Assembly: GCF_030586465.1 (NCBI RefSeq)
Contig: NZ_JAUQYP010000001.1
Location: 2,150,981-2,214,980 of the forward strand
Origin: Actinotalea lenta
Lineage (GTDB): Bacteria; Actinomycetota; Actinomycetes; Actinomycetales; Cellulomonadaceae
Length of the DNA stretch: 64,000 nt
Reading direction: 5' to 3'
Part shown: positions 34,479 through 44,273 of the stretch, in pieces
Position numbering within the stretch: the stretch's first letter is position 1
Layout of the letters: every line of letters starts with the position of its first letter
Made by a program: the position numbers and the translations under genes
The notes under the pieces: generated by a model
The model's input: only the letters and a program-made list of their open reading frames with translations
Databases searched by the model: none
What the model was told of the DNA's origin: nothing

Positions 34479-35078
34479 ATGCGCAGACGGATCCCGCACG
34501 CCAGGCGCCGGCCGTGGTGGACGGTGCTGGTCTCGTGCGTGCTGGCCGCCGCTGGGACCGTCTCGCTCGCCTCGGCGGCGTGGGCGCACGGCGACGGGGA
34601 AGGCGAGACCAAGGAGGGCTATCTCCTCGTCCAGCAGGCACTCGGCTATCTGGCCCACCAGGGAACGAACGGCATCGACGCCGCACTGGAGAAGATCGAC
34701 GACACGCTCGCGACGACCGACCAGGAGGGCGTGGACGTCAGCCAGGTCGAGGCGGCCCAGAGCGCCCTCAGCTCAGGTGATGTCGCAAAGGGGCAGGAGC
34801 TGCTCCAGGCGTCGATCACGGAGGCGGTGAGCGACCTCCCGCCCGCCGTCGGCTCGGCGACCGGAACCACGGTCATCCCGTCCGACATGCCAGGGCGCGG
34901 AGCTCTCGGAGGATCGGACTGGGTCTTCCTGGGGGCATCGGCACTGTTCGCGGCGCTTGGCGCCTGGCTCGCGGCCAGGCTCCGGCCGGCGGACACCGTC
35001 CGGTCGCTCCGGGCGCGGCTGGGGACCGGGGAGCTGACACAGGGGAACGAGGAGTCAGCAGGGATGGAGCGAGCATGA
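34479..35078 (+). CDS. Exported helical protein with C-terminal membrane anchor
   Basis: The 199-residue protein has a signal peptide (basic start, hydrophobic core to SLASAAWAHG), an extracellular helical domain with a long acidic coil (residues ~40-115), and a C-terminal membrane helix (DWVFLGASALFAALGAWLAA). There are no cysteines or heme motifs. GGAGGG lies 8 bases ahead of the ATG, with an alternative GTG one codon earlier. Its stop overlaps the start of cytochrome b (ATGA), so it is probably a subunit or assembly factor of that complex. Confidence 0.7.
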   Translation: MRRRIPHARRRPWWTVLVSCVLAAAGTVSLASAAWAHGDGEGETKEGYLLVQQALGYLAHQGTNGIDAALEKIDDTLATTDQEGVDVSQVEAAQSALSSGDVAKGQELLQASITEAVSDLPPAVGSATGTTVIPSDMPGRGALGGSDWVFLGASALFAALGAWLAARLRPADTVRSLRARLGTGELTQGNEESAGMERA

Positions 35079-36205
35079 CCACGAGCACCCGAACGAGCCC
35101 TGGAACGACCGCCTCGGCGAACCCTGAGCAGAGTGATGTACGCCGCGGACGCGGCCGTGCCGTGCTGGACGTCGTCGACGAGCGGTTGGGCATCAGCGCC
35201 CTGGAGTATCCCGTACCCGGTCACGCGAACAACCTGGCCTGGAGCCTCGGCGGGATCACCGCTGCCTCGCTCGGCATCCTGATCGTCACAGGGATCCTGC
35301 TGGTGCAGTTCTACAGTCCGACGCCGGAGACCGCGAACGCCTCGGTGCGGCACATCGTCACCGGCGTCTGGGGTGGCGGGTTCGTGCGTGGTGTGCACTT
35401 CTGGGCAGCGCAGGCGATGTACGTGACCGCGCTGCTCCACCTCGGTCGGGTCTTCGTCTCGGGCTCCTACAAGCGCCCGCGCGAGGGCAACTACCTCGTC
35501 GGCGTCGCGATGCTCGGACTGGTCACCCTCGCGATCTTCACCGGCACCGTGCTCAAGTGGGATCAGGAGGGTTTCGAGGCTCTTGGTCACAACATCGAGA
35601 TCGGCAACCTGCTCGGTGGCGCAGGGCTGTGGTTCTCACCGCAGTTCGCCGACCAGGTCCCCATCCTGGTGCGCCTGTACGCCGCGCACACCGTCATCGT
35701 CCCCGGTCTGATCCTCGTGCTGGCGGTCCTGCACGGACTTCTCGTCAAGAAGCACAGAATCTCGCCGCACCCGGCGCTACCCACCGACGCCTCGGGAACG
35801 CAGGCCCCCGCCGACGAGCCGACCGCGCCGTTCACCCACCACCTGCGCCGGATCGCGGCCTTCGGCCTGGCCCTGCTCGGGATCCTGGGGATCCTCGCGG
35901 TGCTGCTGCCGCCGGCCGTCGGCGCACCCCCGGTCGAGGGCATCGAGATCACCCGCCCGCCGTGGATGTTCTGGTGGGTCTTCACGCTGGAGAACTGGAT
36001 CGGTCTGTCCGGCATCCTGTGGGGCGAGCTGGCCTTCTTCGCACTCCTCGTCGCCCTGCCGTTCATCGACCGCAACCCGAATCGCCTCTGGCGGCGCCGT
36101 CCGGTGGCGATGGCGCTCGGGTCGGTGCTCATGGTTCTCCTGGCCGTCCTGACCGTCCTCATGGTCGTGACTCCGGCGAAGCAGCACCTCGGAATGGGGA
36201 TGTGA
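35075..36205 (+). CDS. Cytochrome b, b6-like, without adjacent Rieske protein
   Basis: The 376-residue membrane protein has two bis-histidine heme sites: His108/His122 (VRGVHFWAAQAMYVTALLHL) and His205/His220 (YAAHTVIVPGLILVLAVLH). The second pair is 15 residues apart, as in cytochrome b6 rather than in mitochondrial cytochrome b. Four helices are followed by a linker and a subunit IV-like part. The Qo-site PEWY motif is replaced by PPWM (RPPWMFWWVF), so the usual bifurcating quinol oxidation is doubtful. No Rieske or cytochrome c gene is near. It is coupled to genes for small membrane or exported proteins on both sides, so it probably forms a quinone-linked complex of unknown donor. Confidence 0.87.
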   Translation: MTTSTRTSPGTTASANPEQSDVRRGRGRAVLDVVDERLGISALEYPVPGHANNLAWSLGGITAASLGILIVTGILLVQFYSPTPETANASVRHIVTGVWGGGFVRGVHFWAAQAMYVTALLHLGRVFVSGSYKRPREGNYLVGVAMLGLVTLAIFTGTVLKWDQEGFEALGHNIEIGNLLGGAGLWFSPQFADQVPILVRLYAAHTVIVPGLILVLAVLHGLLVKKHRISPHPALPTDASGTQAPADEPTAPFTHHLRRIAAFGLALLGILGILAVLLPPAVGAPPVEGIEITRPPWMFWWVFTLENWIGLSGILWGELAFFALLVALPFIDRNPNRLWRRRPVAMALGSVLMVLLAVLTVLMVVTPAKQHLGMGM

Positions 36206-36507
36206 CGGTGCCGACGCCCCCGCGAGAGCAGGTGCCAGATGCCGCTGGGCGCGCACGCCGGTCCTTCTGGGTGCTGACCGCAGCGGCGATCGCGGGAACC
36301 GGGTCGCTGAGCGGGGCGATCGGTGCTCCTCCGTCTCCGCTCACCGGCGTGTGGTTCGGGGTGAGCGCGCTCGTGGTCGTCGCCTCCCTCGGGCTGGCCC
36401 TGCGCGTGATGGGGGCACTGGCTCGCGTCGGCGGTGGAGGCGTCAGGGCGGTGGCCCGGGAGCTCACGGCTCCGTCTCGCGGGACGGGATCGGGTGCGGG
36501 CCGGTAG
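36202..36507 (+). CDS. Small two-helix membrane protein of the cytochrome b operon
   Basis: The 101-residue protein begins VTVPTPPREQ and has two hydrophobic segments (residues ~22-42 and 48-70) and a basic tail. Its GTG overlaps the cytochrome b stop (GTGA), so the two are translated together. No motif is recognised. It may be an accessory subunit of the cytochrome b complex. Confidence 0.6.
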   Translation: MTVPTPPREQVPDAAGRARRSFWVLTAAAIAGTGSLSGAIGAPPSPLTGVWFGVSALVVVASLGLALRVMGALARVGGGGVRAVARELTAPSRGTGSGAGR

Positions 36508-36881
36508 CGCACCACGTTCAGGCCACGGCTGAGCTCTTGGGCAACGCCTCCTTCGGCTCGGGTGTGCGCGGGGCCCCGATGAGCTCTCCGGTGGGGACCC
36601 GGCGACGCTGAACCTGGCACTCGTCCTGCTCGTGGACCCCCGACGGTCACTCCTTGACGAGCCATGCGTCGGGGCCGTCCGGCGCACCTGCCGACCGGCG
36701 CTCACGGCTGAGGGTCGGCGACCCGTGGCTGTGACGTACGCCGTGGTCGTGCCCTCATCGGAGCGCTTGCTCGGCCGGATAGGCGGCTTCGGCAGGGGCC
36801 TCGCTCGGGGCGCCGGGTCGAGTTGATCGACTCTTCATCGTCGTGGGGTCATTCCTTGCTGTGCGCGGGAGTAGGGTCGGA
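36508..36881. other. Intergenic region without a gene
   Basis: About 370 bases between the cytochrome b operon and the copper operator. I find no convincing coding frame or terminator. Near its right end TCTTC (36832) and CCTTG (36854) lie 22 bp apart, two turns of the 11-bp repeat found in other island promoters, but the middle copy is missing. Confidence 0.5.
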
Positions 36882-36898
36882 ATACCCCGTGGGGGTAT
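36882..36898. promoter_or_regulatory. CsoR-type copper operator
   Basis: ATACCCCGTGGGGGTAT is a perfect inverted repeat with 7-bp arms and a 3-base centre, matching operators of the CsoR copper-sensing repressor. It lies 26 bases before the YHS gene and just upstream of the copper ATPase, so copper de-repression of this pair is likely. Confidence 0.75.
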
Positions 36899-36924
36899 CG
36901 GATTGGCAATCGGAGGAGGGTGGC

Positions 36925-37125
36925 ATGGCGGAGACGACGATCGACCCGGTGTGCGGGATGAGTGTGGACCAGGCGACCGCGCCGAGCGCTGAGGTCGACG
37001 GGACGACGTACTACTTCTGCGCCCCGGGGTGCCGCAAGGCGTTCGTGGCCGACCCGGCGTCGTTCCTCGGGGGCGGGCACACGCACGGTGGCCACGAGCA
37101 CGGGCACGGCGGCCAGCACCACTGA
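36925..37125 (+). CDS. YHS-domain small metal protein with His-rich tail
   Basis: The 66-residue protein starts MAETTIDPVCGMSVD, the YHS-domain opening, and has YYFCAPGCRKAF; the three cysteines can bind a metal. The C-terminus is a Gly/His tail (HTHGGHEHGHGGQHH). YHS domains are often fused to or encoded beside copper ATPases and act in delivery of the ion. GGAGGAGGG precedes the ATG. It is 63 bases from the copper ATPase, so both are probably under the CsoR-type operator. Confidence 0.87.
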   Translation: MAETTIDPVCGMSVDQATAPSAEVDGTTYYFCAPGCRKAFVADPASFLGGGHTHGGHEHGHGGQHH

Positions 37126-37188
37126 TGGCGCGCGGTCGGGCCCGTGCGTCGCGCGGGCCCGACCGGGGCCAGGAGGAGAGGAGCAGAG

Positions 37189-39483
37189 ATGGCTGGGCAG
37201 ATCATCGAGCTGGAGATCGGCGGGATGACGTGCTCGTCGTGCGCCTCCCGGATCGAGCGCAAGCTCAACAAGCTGCCGGGTGTCGAGGCGAGCGTCAACT
37301 TCGCCACGGAGAAGGCGCGGGTCGTTCTTCCCGAGGGCACCGAGACCGAGATCGCGATCGCGACCGTGGAAGCGACCGGCTACTCGGCAGTCCTGCCGGC
37401 GCCACCGGACGACGCCGACCAGGCAGACGGTGAGCCGGTCGACGCCGAGACCGAGGCGCTGCGCCGCCGGCTCATCGTCACCGCGGTGCTCACGACACCG
37501 GTCGTGCTGTTGTCGATGGTGCGGCCGTTGCAGTTCGACAACTGGCAGTGGCTGTCCCTGACGCTGGCCGCGCCCGTCGTGGTGTGGGGCGCTCTACCGT
37601 TCCACCGGGCGACGTGGACCAACCTTCGCCACCGTGCGGCGACCATGGACACCCTGATCAGCGTCGGCGTGAGCGCGGCCTTCCTGTGGTCGCTGGTCGC
37701 CCTCTTCTTCGGCAGCGCGGGCGAACCCGGCATGCGCATGCAGTTCACGCTGCTGCCCGCACGTGGCGCCGGCGGGATGACCGAGATCTACCTCGAGGTC
37801 GCCTCCGCGGTCACCGTCTTCATCCTGCTGGGCCGCTACCTCGAAGCCCGCGCCAAGCGCCGCTCGGGGGCGGCCTTGCGTGCCCTGCTGGAGATGGGCG
37901 CCAAGGACGTCGCCGTCCTGCGCGACGGCGCCGAGCAGCGCATCCCCGTCTCGCAGCTGGCCGTGGGCGACCGATTCGTGGTCCGCCCGGGCGAGAAGAT
38001 CGCGACCGACGGCCGCGTCGTCGAAGGCGCCTCCGCGGTGGACGCCTCGATGCTCACCGGCGAGCCGGTCCCGGTCGAGGTCACCGTCGGCGACCAGGTC
38101 GTCGGCGCGACCGTCAACGCCGGCGGGCGCCTGGTGGTCGAGGCCACAAGGATCGGCGCGGACACCCAGCTCGCGCAGATGGCCAAGCTCGTCGAGGAGG
38201 CCCAGACCGGCAAGGCCCCCGTGCAGCGCCTCGCCGACCGGATCTCGGCGGTGTTCGTGCCGGTCGTCATCTCGCTGGCCATCCTGACGCTGTTCGGATG
38301 GCTGATCGCCGGTGCCGGCGCCCAGGCCGCCTTCACCGCTGCCGTGGCCGTGCTGATCATCGCCTGCCCGTGCGCCCTGGGTCTGGCCACCCCGACTGCC
38401 CTGATGGTCGGCACCGGCCGCGGGGCGCAGCTGGGCCTCCTCATCAAGGGCCCGCAGATCCTGGAGTCCACCCGCCGGGTCGACACGATCGTGCTGGACA
38501 AGACCGGCACGGTCACGGCCGGCCGGATGCAGCTGGTGGGCGTCGTCCCGGTGGGGAGCGCCGACGCCGACGAGCTGCTGCGCCTGGCCGGAGCGGTCGA
38601 GGGCGCGTCGGAGCACCCGATCGCTGCGGCGATCGCCACCGCGGCGAGCGATCGCCTCGGCCCGCTGCCGACCGTGGGTGACTTCGCCAACGTGCAGGGA
38701 CGCGGCGTGACGGGCACGGTCGACGGTCACGCCGTGCTGGCCGGCCGCCCCTTGTGGATGGCGGAGACTCTGACGATCGCGCTGCCGGGCGAGGCCCAGG
38801 TCGCGGTGGACCGCGCCCAGGAGGCAGGCCACACCGTGGTCGCCGTCGGCTGGGACGGTGAGGTCCGCGGTGTCCTGATGGTCGCCGACACCCTCAAGCC
38901 GACCTCGGCCCAGGCGGTCCGCGAGCTCGTCGGGCTGGGTCTCACGCCCGTCCTGCTGACCGGGGACAACGCGCGAGCCGCGGCGACGGTGGCCGGCCAG
39001 GTGGGCGTCACTGAGGTCATCGCGGACGTGCTGCCCCAGGACAAGGTCGACGTCGTACGCCGCCTGCAGGCCGAAGGCCGCGTGGTCGCGATGGTGGGCG
39101 ACGGCGTCAACGACGCGGCCGCCCTGGCCCAGTCCGACCTGGGCATCGCGATGGGCACCGGGACGGACGTGGCCATCGAGGCTTCCGACCTCACGCTGGT
39201 GCGCGGGGACCTGCGCGCCGCCGTGGACGCGATCCGCCTGTCGCGGCGGACCCTGGCGACGATCAAGGGCAACCTGTTCTGGGCGTTCGCCTACAACACC
39301 GCCGCGATCCCGCTGGCCATCGCCGGGATGCTCAACCCGCTGATCGCCGGCGCGGCGATGGCGTTCTCCTCGGTGTTCGTCGTGACGAACAGCCTGCGGC
39401 TGCGCCGGTTCACCGCCGTGTCGCTCGACGCCGCGGCGCAGCCGAGTGCTGCTGCGACTGTGCCGGTCGGTGCGTCGGCCTGA
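37189..39483 (+). CDS. copA: Copper-translocating P1B-type ATPase
   Basis: The 764-residue pump has one N-terminal heavy-metal-associated domain with GGMTCSSC (Cys15, Cys18), membrane helices from ~residue 95, the transmembrane CPC (Cys393-Pro-Cys395), phosphorylation Asp437 in DKTGT, the HP motif in SEHPIAAA and the hinge GDGVND. These are the marks of Cu(I)-exporting ATPases of the CopA/CtpV type. AGGAGAGGAG lies upstream of the ATG. It follows the YHS gene and precedes an OmpR-type two-component pair that may react to copper or envelope stress. Confidence 0.96.
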   Translation: MAGQIIELEIGGMTCSSCASRIERKLNKLPGVEASVNFATEKARVVLPEGTETEIAIATVEATGYSAVLPAPPDDADQADGEPVDAETEALRRRLIVTAVLTTPVVLLSMVRPLQFDNWQWLSLTLAAPVVVWGALPFHRATWTNLRHRAATMDTLISVGVSAAFLWSLVALFFGSAGEPGMRMQFTLLPARGAGGMTEIYLEVASAVTVFILLGRYLEARAKRRSGAALRALLEMGAKDVAVLRDGAEQRIPVSQLAVGDRFVVRPGEKIATDGRVVEGASAVDASMLTGEPVPVEVTVGDQVVGATVNAGGRLVVEATRIGADTQLAQMAKLVEEAQTGKAPVQRLADRISAVFVPVVISLAILTLFGWLIAGAGAQAAFTAAVAVLIIACPCALGLATPTALMVGTGRGAQLGLLIKGPQILESTRRVDTIVLDKTGTVTAGRMQLVGVVPVGSADADELLRLAGAVEGASEHPIAAAIATAASDRLGPLPTVGDFANVQGRGVTGTVDGHAVLAGRPLWMAETLTIALPGEAQVAVDRAQEAGHTVVAVGWDGEVRGVLMVADTLKPTSAQAVRELVGLGLTPVLLTGDNARAAATVAGQVGVTEVIADVLPQDKVDVVRRLQAEGRVVAMVGDGVNDAAALAQSDLGIAMGTGTDVAIEASDLTLVRGDLRAAVDAIRLSRRTLATIKGNLFWAFAYNTAAIPLAIAGMLNPLIAGAAMAFSSVFVVTNSLRLRRFTAVSLDAAAQPSAAATVPVGASA

Positions 39484-39514
39484 CCGGGGCGGGGCGGGGC
39501 GCGAGGATGGACGG

Positions 39515-40246
39515 ATGGTTCCGTCCCCGCCCCCACCCGGCGCCAAGGGCAGCGTGCTCGTCGTCGAGGACGAGGTGCCGCTCGCGCGCCTCATCGCCTC
39601 CTACCTGTCCCGGGAGGGGTTCGACGTCGACACGCTCGGCGACGGGCTGGAGGCCATCGACCGTGTGCGCACCGAGAACCCCGACGTGCTGGTGCTCGAC
39701 CTCGGGCTGCCCGGCGCGGACGGGGTGGAGGTCTGTCGTACCGTGCGGACCTTCAGTGACTGCTACGTGATCATGCTGACCGCCCGGGCCGAGGAGGTCG
39801 ACCGGCTCATCGGTCTATCGGTCGGGGCCGACGACTACGTGACCAAACCCTTCAGTCCGCGGGAGCTGGTGGCACGGGTTCAGGCGATGCTGCGGCGCCC
39901 TCGTGGCATCGGGACCCGTGCGGCCCCGGAGCAGACGCACGAGGTGCGTGAGATCGGTCGGCTGCGGGTGGACCTCTCGGCGAGGGAGGTTGCCGTGGAC
40001 GGAGAACCGGTGGGCCTGACGCGCACGGAGTTCGACGTGCTGGCGGTGCTTGTCCGGCAGCCCCGGCGAGCCTTCTCCCGCGATCAGCTCATCGCCGAGG
40101 TCTGGGGCGAGGGATGGGTCGGCGACCCGCACCTCGTCGACGTCCACCTGGGGCACGTGAGGCGCAAGCTGGGCGACGACGCCTCGGCGCCGGCCTTCGT
40201 GCAGACGGTGCGGGGCTACGGCTACCGGCTGGGCCCGTGCGCCTGA
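39515..40246 (+). CDS. OmpR/PhoB-type response regulator
   Basis: The 243-residue regulator has a receiver (Asp62 in LVLDLGLPGADG, Lys in YVTKPFSPREL) and a C-terminal winged helix with the recognition region VDVHLGHVRRKLG and the RGYGYRL wing. It begins 32 bases after the copper ATPase and overlaps the kinase gene by 10 bases. OmpR-type proteins bind 11-bp direct repeats, and five such repeats occur in promoters nearby, so this regulator is the best candidate for controlling them. That assignment is inferred. Confidence 0.93.
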   Translation: MVPSPPPPGAKGSVLVVEDEVPLARLIASYLSREGFDVDTLGDGLEAIDRVRTENPDVLVLDLGLPGADGVEVCRTVRTFSDCYVIMLTARAEEVDRLIGLSVGADDYVTKPFSPRELVARVQAMLRRPRGIGTRAAPEQTHEVREIGRLRVDLSAREVAVDGEPVGLTRTEFDVLAVLVRQPRRAFSRDQLIAEVWGEGWVGDPHLVDVHLGHVRRKLGDDASAPAFVQTVRGYGYRLGPCA

Positions 40247-41343
40247 TCGACCGCGCCGAACGCGCTGACCTCGCCACGCGTCTCCTGCTGGCGATCGTCG
40301 TGGTGGTACTCGTCGGAGCTGCCACGGCGTGGGCCGTCGGGGCCGCTGTGGGACCGGGGCTGTTCCACGAGCACATGCTGCGCACCACGGGGACCGCGGA
40401 GAGCGCGACCGAGCACGCCGAACGGGCCTTCGCGACGGCGTCGGTGCTGTCGTTGTCGCTGTCGCTGCTGGCCGCGCTGGTGGCGTCGGCGGCCGTGAGC
40501 ATCGTGCTCGCGCGTCGCATCCGCCGCTCGTTGGCGCCGTTGGGCGCCGCAGCGGAGCGGGTCGCGGCCGGTGACCTGACCGTCCGGGTGGAGCCGCCGC
40601 GGGTCGGACCGGAGTTCGACCAGCTCGCGGAGTCGTTCACCGCGATGGCCGCTGAGCTGGCCAGGGTCGAGCAGACCCGGACCCAGCTGCTCGCGGACCT
40701 CGCGCACGAGATGCGCACACCGGTCTCGGTGCTGGCCGGTTACCTCGAGGCGTTCGCCGAGGGGGTGGAGGCGCCCGACGAGGAGACCCTGCGCATGCTG
40801 CGCGAGCAGGTCGAGCGGCTCGCGCGGCTGAGCGAGGACGTCGCCCTGGTCACCAGCGCCGAGGAGGGCAGGCTCAGGCTCGAGCTGCGCGGCACCGACG
40901 TCGGGCAGGTCGCACGGGAAGCGGTCGCCCAGGCGCTGGCGCGGCACGTCGGCAGCGGGGTCGAGGTGGACGTCGAGGCCGAGGGCGGCCTGCTCGCGCA
41001 GGCCGACCCGGACCGCATCGGTCAGGTGCTGACCAACCTCCTCGACAACGCCGTGCGTCACACGCCGGCCGGTGGTCGCGTGTCGGTGCGTGCCGGGCGG
41101 GACGGCGGTGACGTGCTGGTCGTCGTGACGGACACCGGTGAGGGCATCGCCGCGGAGCACCTCCCGCGACTGTTCGACCGCTTCTACCGCGTCGACGCGG
41201 CGCGTGACCGCCGGCACGGCGGTTCCGGGATCGGACTGTCGATCGCTCGGGCCATCGCTCGTGCCCACGGTGGGTCGCTCGAGGCGGCGAGCCCGGGCCC
41301 CGGCCAGGGCGCGACGTTCACGCTGCGGTTGCCGGCCGTCTAG
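40237..41343 (+). CDS. Sensor histidine kinase with short extracellular loop
   Basis: The 368-residue kinase has two membrane helices (residues ~12-38 and ~70-92) around a short extracytoplasmic loop with histidines (GLFHEHMLRTTG). A HAMP domain, HisKA with His157 in ADLAHEMRTPVSVL and HATPase_c (NLLDNAVRHTP, DTGEGI, GGSGIGLSIA) follow. The GTG start overlaps the regulator gene by 10 bases. The tiny loop could bind a metal or sense membrane state. The stop is 14 bases from the convergent NuoN-like gene. Confidence 0.92.
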   Translation: MRLIDRAERADLATRLLLAIVVVVLVGAATAWAVGAAVGPGLFHEHMLRTTGTAESATEHAERAFATASVLSLSLSLLAALVASAAVSIVLARRIRRSLAPLGAAAERVAAGDLTVRVEPPRVGPEFDQLAESFTAMAAELARVEQTRTQLLADLAHEMRTPVSVLAGYLEAFAEGVEAPDEETLRMLREQVERLARLSEDVALVTSAEEGRLRLELRGTDVGQVAREAVAQALARHVGSGVEVDVEAEGGLLAQADPDRIGQVLTNLLDNAVRHTPAGGRVSVRAGRDGGDVLVVVTDTGEGIAAEHLPRLFDRFYRVDAARDRRHGGSGIGLSIARAIARAHGGSLEAASPGPGQGATFTLRLPAV

Positions 41344-41356
41344 TCCGCGGCGGCCG

Positions 41357-42760
41357 TCACGAGGTGAGGTGCCCGGAGAAGGCGCTCAGCACCGGCCCGG
41401 CCACCAGCCCCAGGCCGAGCGCGACCACACCGGCGGCCACCGCCACGGTCGACGCGCTGCGCACCGCGCCACCGTCGGGCACCTGGTCGTCGGGGGGAGC
41501 GATGAACGCGGCGCGTATCCAGCGCAGGTAGTACGCGAGGCTGACGACCGTCAGGATCGCCGCGAGCACGACGAGCCAGGGCCAGCCGGCCCCCCAGGCG
41601 GCCGAGAACACGGTGACCTTCCCGGCGAAGATGGCGGTCGGCGGGGTGCCGACCAGACCGAGCATGGCGATGACGAGGGCGGTAGCGCTGGCCGGGTGGC
41701 TGCGCGCGAGGCCGGCCCAGTCGGCCATCACGCGGCGCCCCGGGTGCGCGGCGGCCACGGCGAATGCGGCCACGTTCGTGACCGCGTAACCCGCGAGGTA
41801 CAGCCCCACGGCCGGAAGTGCCTCCGGGTCCGACAGCGCGGCCGGGGCCATGAGCAGGAACCCGACCTGAGCCACCGCGGACCAGCCGAGGAGCCGGCGG
41901 GTGTCGTCCTGTCCGAGGGCGGCCAGGTTGCCCACGATCATCGACGCCGCAGCCATGATCGCGACGGCCCAGGTGGCCGCGACCGCCACACCACCCATGA
42001 GGTCGACGATGCGGAGGACCGCCAGGACACCACCGATCTTGGGCACCGTGGTGACGAACGCTGCCGCAGTGACGCTGCCACCTTGAGCCGCGTCGGGCAG
42101 CCAGAAGTGGCCCGGTACGGCGGCGGCCTTGAACGCGAGGCCGGCGAGCAGTGCTACGAGTCCCACGGCGACGCCTGCCGGGGGGGCGGTGACGAGGCCT
42201 GCGTGCAGGTCGCGGTAGCCGGTGGCGCCGCCGACGCCGTACAGCACGACCGTACCGAGCAGCATCGTCACGCCGAGCATGGCGCCCAGCAGGTACGTCT
42301 TCAGGGCCGCCTCCGCGGCAGCGCCGGCGCGGCCCAAGCCGACGAGGGCATACACCGGGATCGAGGCGAGGAGATACCCCGCCGCGAGCACCGCGAGGTC
42401 GGTGGCACCGGCCAGCACGACGGCTCCGGCCGTGCCGAGCAGCACGAGGGTGTAGGTCTCCGCCTCACGTGTCGTGCGGGCCAGCTCACCTGCTCCGAGC
42501 CAGATCACCCCGAGACTCGCCAGTGGTGCGACCACTCGGGCCACGGCGGTGGCGGGGTCGAGCGCGTAGCTGTGCTCGAAGATCGATCCGGTGCCCGCCG
42601 CGAGCGCCGTGGCCACGGAGCCCAGCAGGACGGCGCTGGCGACCCAGCGGGTGAGCGGCAGGCGCCGGCGGGGGAGGAAGGACCCGAGGAGCAGCACCAG
42701 GACCGATCCCGCGACCAGCACGCCCTCGGGTGCCAGGGCGGTGTAGTCGTGCCCGCTCAT
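41357..42760 (-). CDS. nuoN: NuoN-like complex I antiporter subunit
   Basis: The 467-residue protein has 13-14 hydrophobic helices and the proton-channel landmark VPGHFWLPDAAQGGSVTAAAFVTTVPKIGG, in which His/Lys residues line the channel. It belongs to the Mrp-like antiporter family with NuoL and NuoM. It is the last gene of the complex I-like operon, 25 bases after NuoM. There is no distal electron-input module in this operon, so the subunit would translocate ions for an unknown driver. Confidence 0.9.
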   Translation of the reverse strand: MSGHDYTALAPEGVLVAGSVLVLLLGSFLPRRRLPLTRWVASAVLLGSVATALAAGTGSIFEHSYALDPATAVARVVAPLASLGVIWLGAGELARTTREAETYTLVLLGTAGAVVLAGATDLAVLAAGYLLASIPVYALVGLGRAGAAAEAALKTYLLGAMLGVTMLLGTVVLYGVGGATGYRDLHAGLVTAPPAGVAVGLVALLAGLAFKAAAVPGHFWLPDAAQGGSVTAAAFVTTVPKIGGVLAVLRIVDLMGGVAVAATWAVAIMAAASMIVGNLAALGQDDTRRLLGWSAVAQVGFLLMAPAALSDPEALPAVGLYLAGYAVTNVAAFAVAAAHPGRRVMADWAGLARSHPASATALVIAMLGLVGTPPTAIFAGKVTVFSAAWGAGWPWLVVLAAILTVVSLAYYLRWIRAAFIAPPDDQVPDGGAVRSASTVAVAAGVVALGLGLVAGPVLSAFSGHLTS

Positions 42761-42785
42761 CGCTCATCCTCCGCACGCACGCCCG

Positions 42786-44273
42786 TCACCCTCCGATCGC
42801 CGAGATCACGGACGCGGCGAACGGCCGGATCAGGTCGAGCACCGGGCCGGGGACGATGCCGAGGGCCAGCGACAGCGCCAGGAGGCCGCCTGCGCCCACC
42901 AGCTCGGCGCCCCGCAGGTCGGCGAACCCGCGCGTGGCGGGGCCTTCGGGGCCGGTGAAGACGCGGTGGAACGCCCGCAGGAAGAGGGCGGCCGTCAGCA
43001 GGATGCCCGGCAGGGCGAGCGCCGCGACCCAGGTCGCCGCGATGGACCCGGTGAAGATCTGGAACTCGGCCACGAACCCGGACAGCGCCGGGAGTCCGAG
43101 CGACGCCAGCGCCCCCACGGCGAACAGGGCCGTGTAGCGCGGGGCCACGCCCGCCAGGCCCCCGAACCGGTCCATCTCGTAGCTGTGCGCACGGCTCTCG
43201 AGGACCCCGGCAAGCAGGAAGAGCGCGCCGGTGACCAGCCCGTGGCTGACCATCTGGGTGACGGCGCCCGTGATCGCGACCTCGCGGGCGGTGGCCGAGT
43301 CGGGCGCCACCAGCCCCGCCGCACCGACCGCGAGCACCACGTAGCCCATGTGGTTCACCGACGTGTAGGCGATCATCCGCTTGACGTTGTTCTGCGCCAG
43401 GGCGACCAGCGCCCCGTAGAGCACGGAGACGAGCCCGACCGCCACGATCGCCCACGCCCAGGACCGCCAGGCGTCGGGAAGCAGGGGCATCCCGACCCGA
43501 AGGAAGCCGTAGGTCCCCATCTTCAGCAGCACGCCGGCGAGGATCGCGGAGCCGACCGCAGGTGCGTCGGTGTGGGCCGGGGGCAGCCAGGTGTGGAAGG
43601 GGACCGTCGGGGTCTTGATCGCCAGGCCCAGCAGGATCAGTCCCAGGACCGCGCCACCGGCCAGGGCGGTGCCGCCCTGGGCGCGCGCCACCAGCGTGGG
43701 GATGTCGAAGGTGTGCGGCGTGGATCCGAGGTACAGCCCGATGAAGCCGACCAGCAGGGCGAGCGAGCCCAGGAACGTGTACAGGAAGAACTGCAGCGCC
43801 GACCGCTTGGCCTGCTCTCCGTGACCCCAGCCCGCGATGACCGCGTACATCGCCACGATCGACAGGTCGAAGAACAGGAAGAACAGGATCAGGTCCTGGG
43901 CCGCGAACAACCCCAGGCACGTGGTCTGCAGAGCGAGGAACAGCGCGGCCAGGCGGCGGACGCGGTCATCCATGCGCAACGCCCAGACCGCACACGCAGC
44001 GAACAGGACGTCGGTCACCAGCAGCATCGGCAGCGACAGGCCGTCGACACCCACGTGGTAGGACACGCCCGCGCCGGGGATCCAGTCGACCTGCTCGGCG
44101 TAGGCCAACCCACCGGCTGCCGGCGGGCGGTAGCCCATGGTCATCGCGACCACCAACGCCAGGTCTGCGACGGTGACGGCGAGCCACACGCCCCGAGCGG
44201 GCCGTGGCCCGGTCCTGCTGAAGGCGAGCAGGGCCGCACCCAGCAACGGCAGGAACACGATCACGGTCAGCAT
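42786..44273 (-). CDS. nuoM: NuoM-like complex I antiporter subunit
   Basis: The 495-residue subunit has about 14 helices. The channel motifs are canonical: HVGVDGLSLPMLLVTD, KTPTVPFHTWLPPAHTDAPA and SVLLKMGTYG-type (ILAGVLLKMGTYGFLR), plus YTSVNHMGYVVLA. Essential Lys and Glu positions therefore look intact. The ATG overlaps the NuoL stop by one base (TGATG). Confidence 0.93.
   Translation of the reverse strand: MLTVIVFLPLLGAALLAFSRTGPRPARGVWLAVTVADLALVVAMTMGYRPPAAGGLAYAEQVDWIPGAGVSYHVGVDGLSLPMLLVTDVLFAACAVWALRMDDRVRRLAALFLALQTTCLGLFAAQDLILFFLFFDLSIVAMYAVIAGWGHGEQAKRSALQFFLYTFLGSLALLVGFIGLYLGSTPHTFDIPTLVARAQGGTALAGGAVLGLILLGLAIKTPTVPFHTWLPPAHTDAPAVGSAILAGVLLKMGTYGFLRVGMPLLPDAWRSWAWAIVAVGLVSVLYGALVALAQNNVKRMIAYTSVNHMGYVVLAVGAAGLVAPDSATAREVAITGAVTQMVSHGLVTGALFLLAGVLESRAHSYEMDRFGGLAGVAPRYTALFAVGALASLGLPALSGFVAEFQIFTGSIAATWVAALALPGILLTAALFLRAFHRVFTGPEGPATRGFADLRGAELVGAGGLLALSLALGIVPGPVLDLIRPFAASVISAIGG

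Noticed and set aside
36632-36826. A 64-codon frame between the cytochrome b and copper operons
   Set aside because: No ribosome site, no coherent protein pattern, and a different frame is equally open; treated as noncoding.
41138-42958. A 606-codon plus-strand frame opposite nuoN
   Set aside because: The translation is Gly/Arg/His-rich low-complexity with no hydrophobic pattern, as expected from the antisense of a GC-rich membrane gene.
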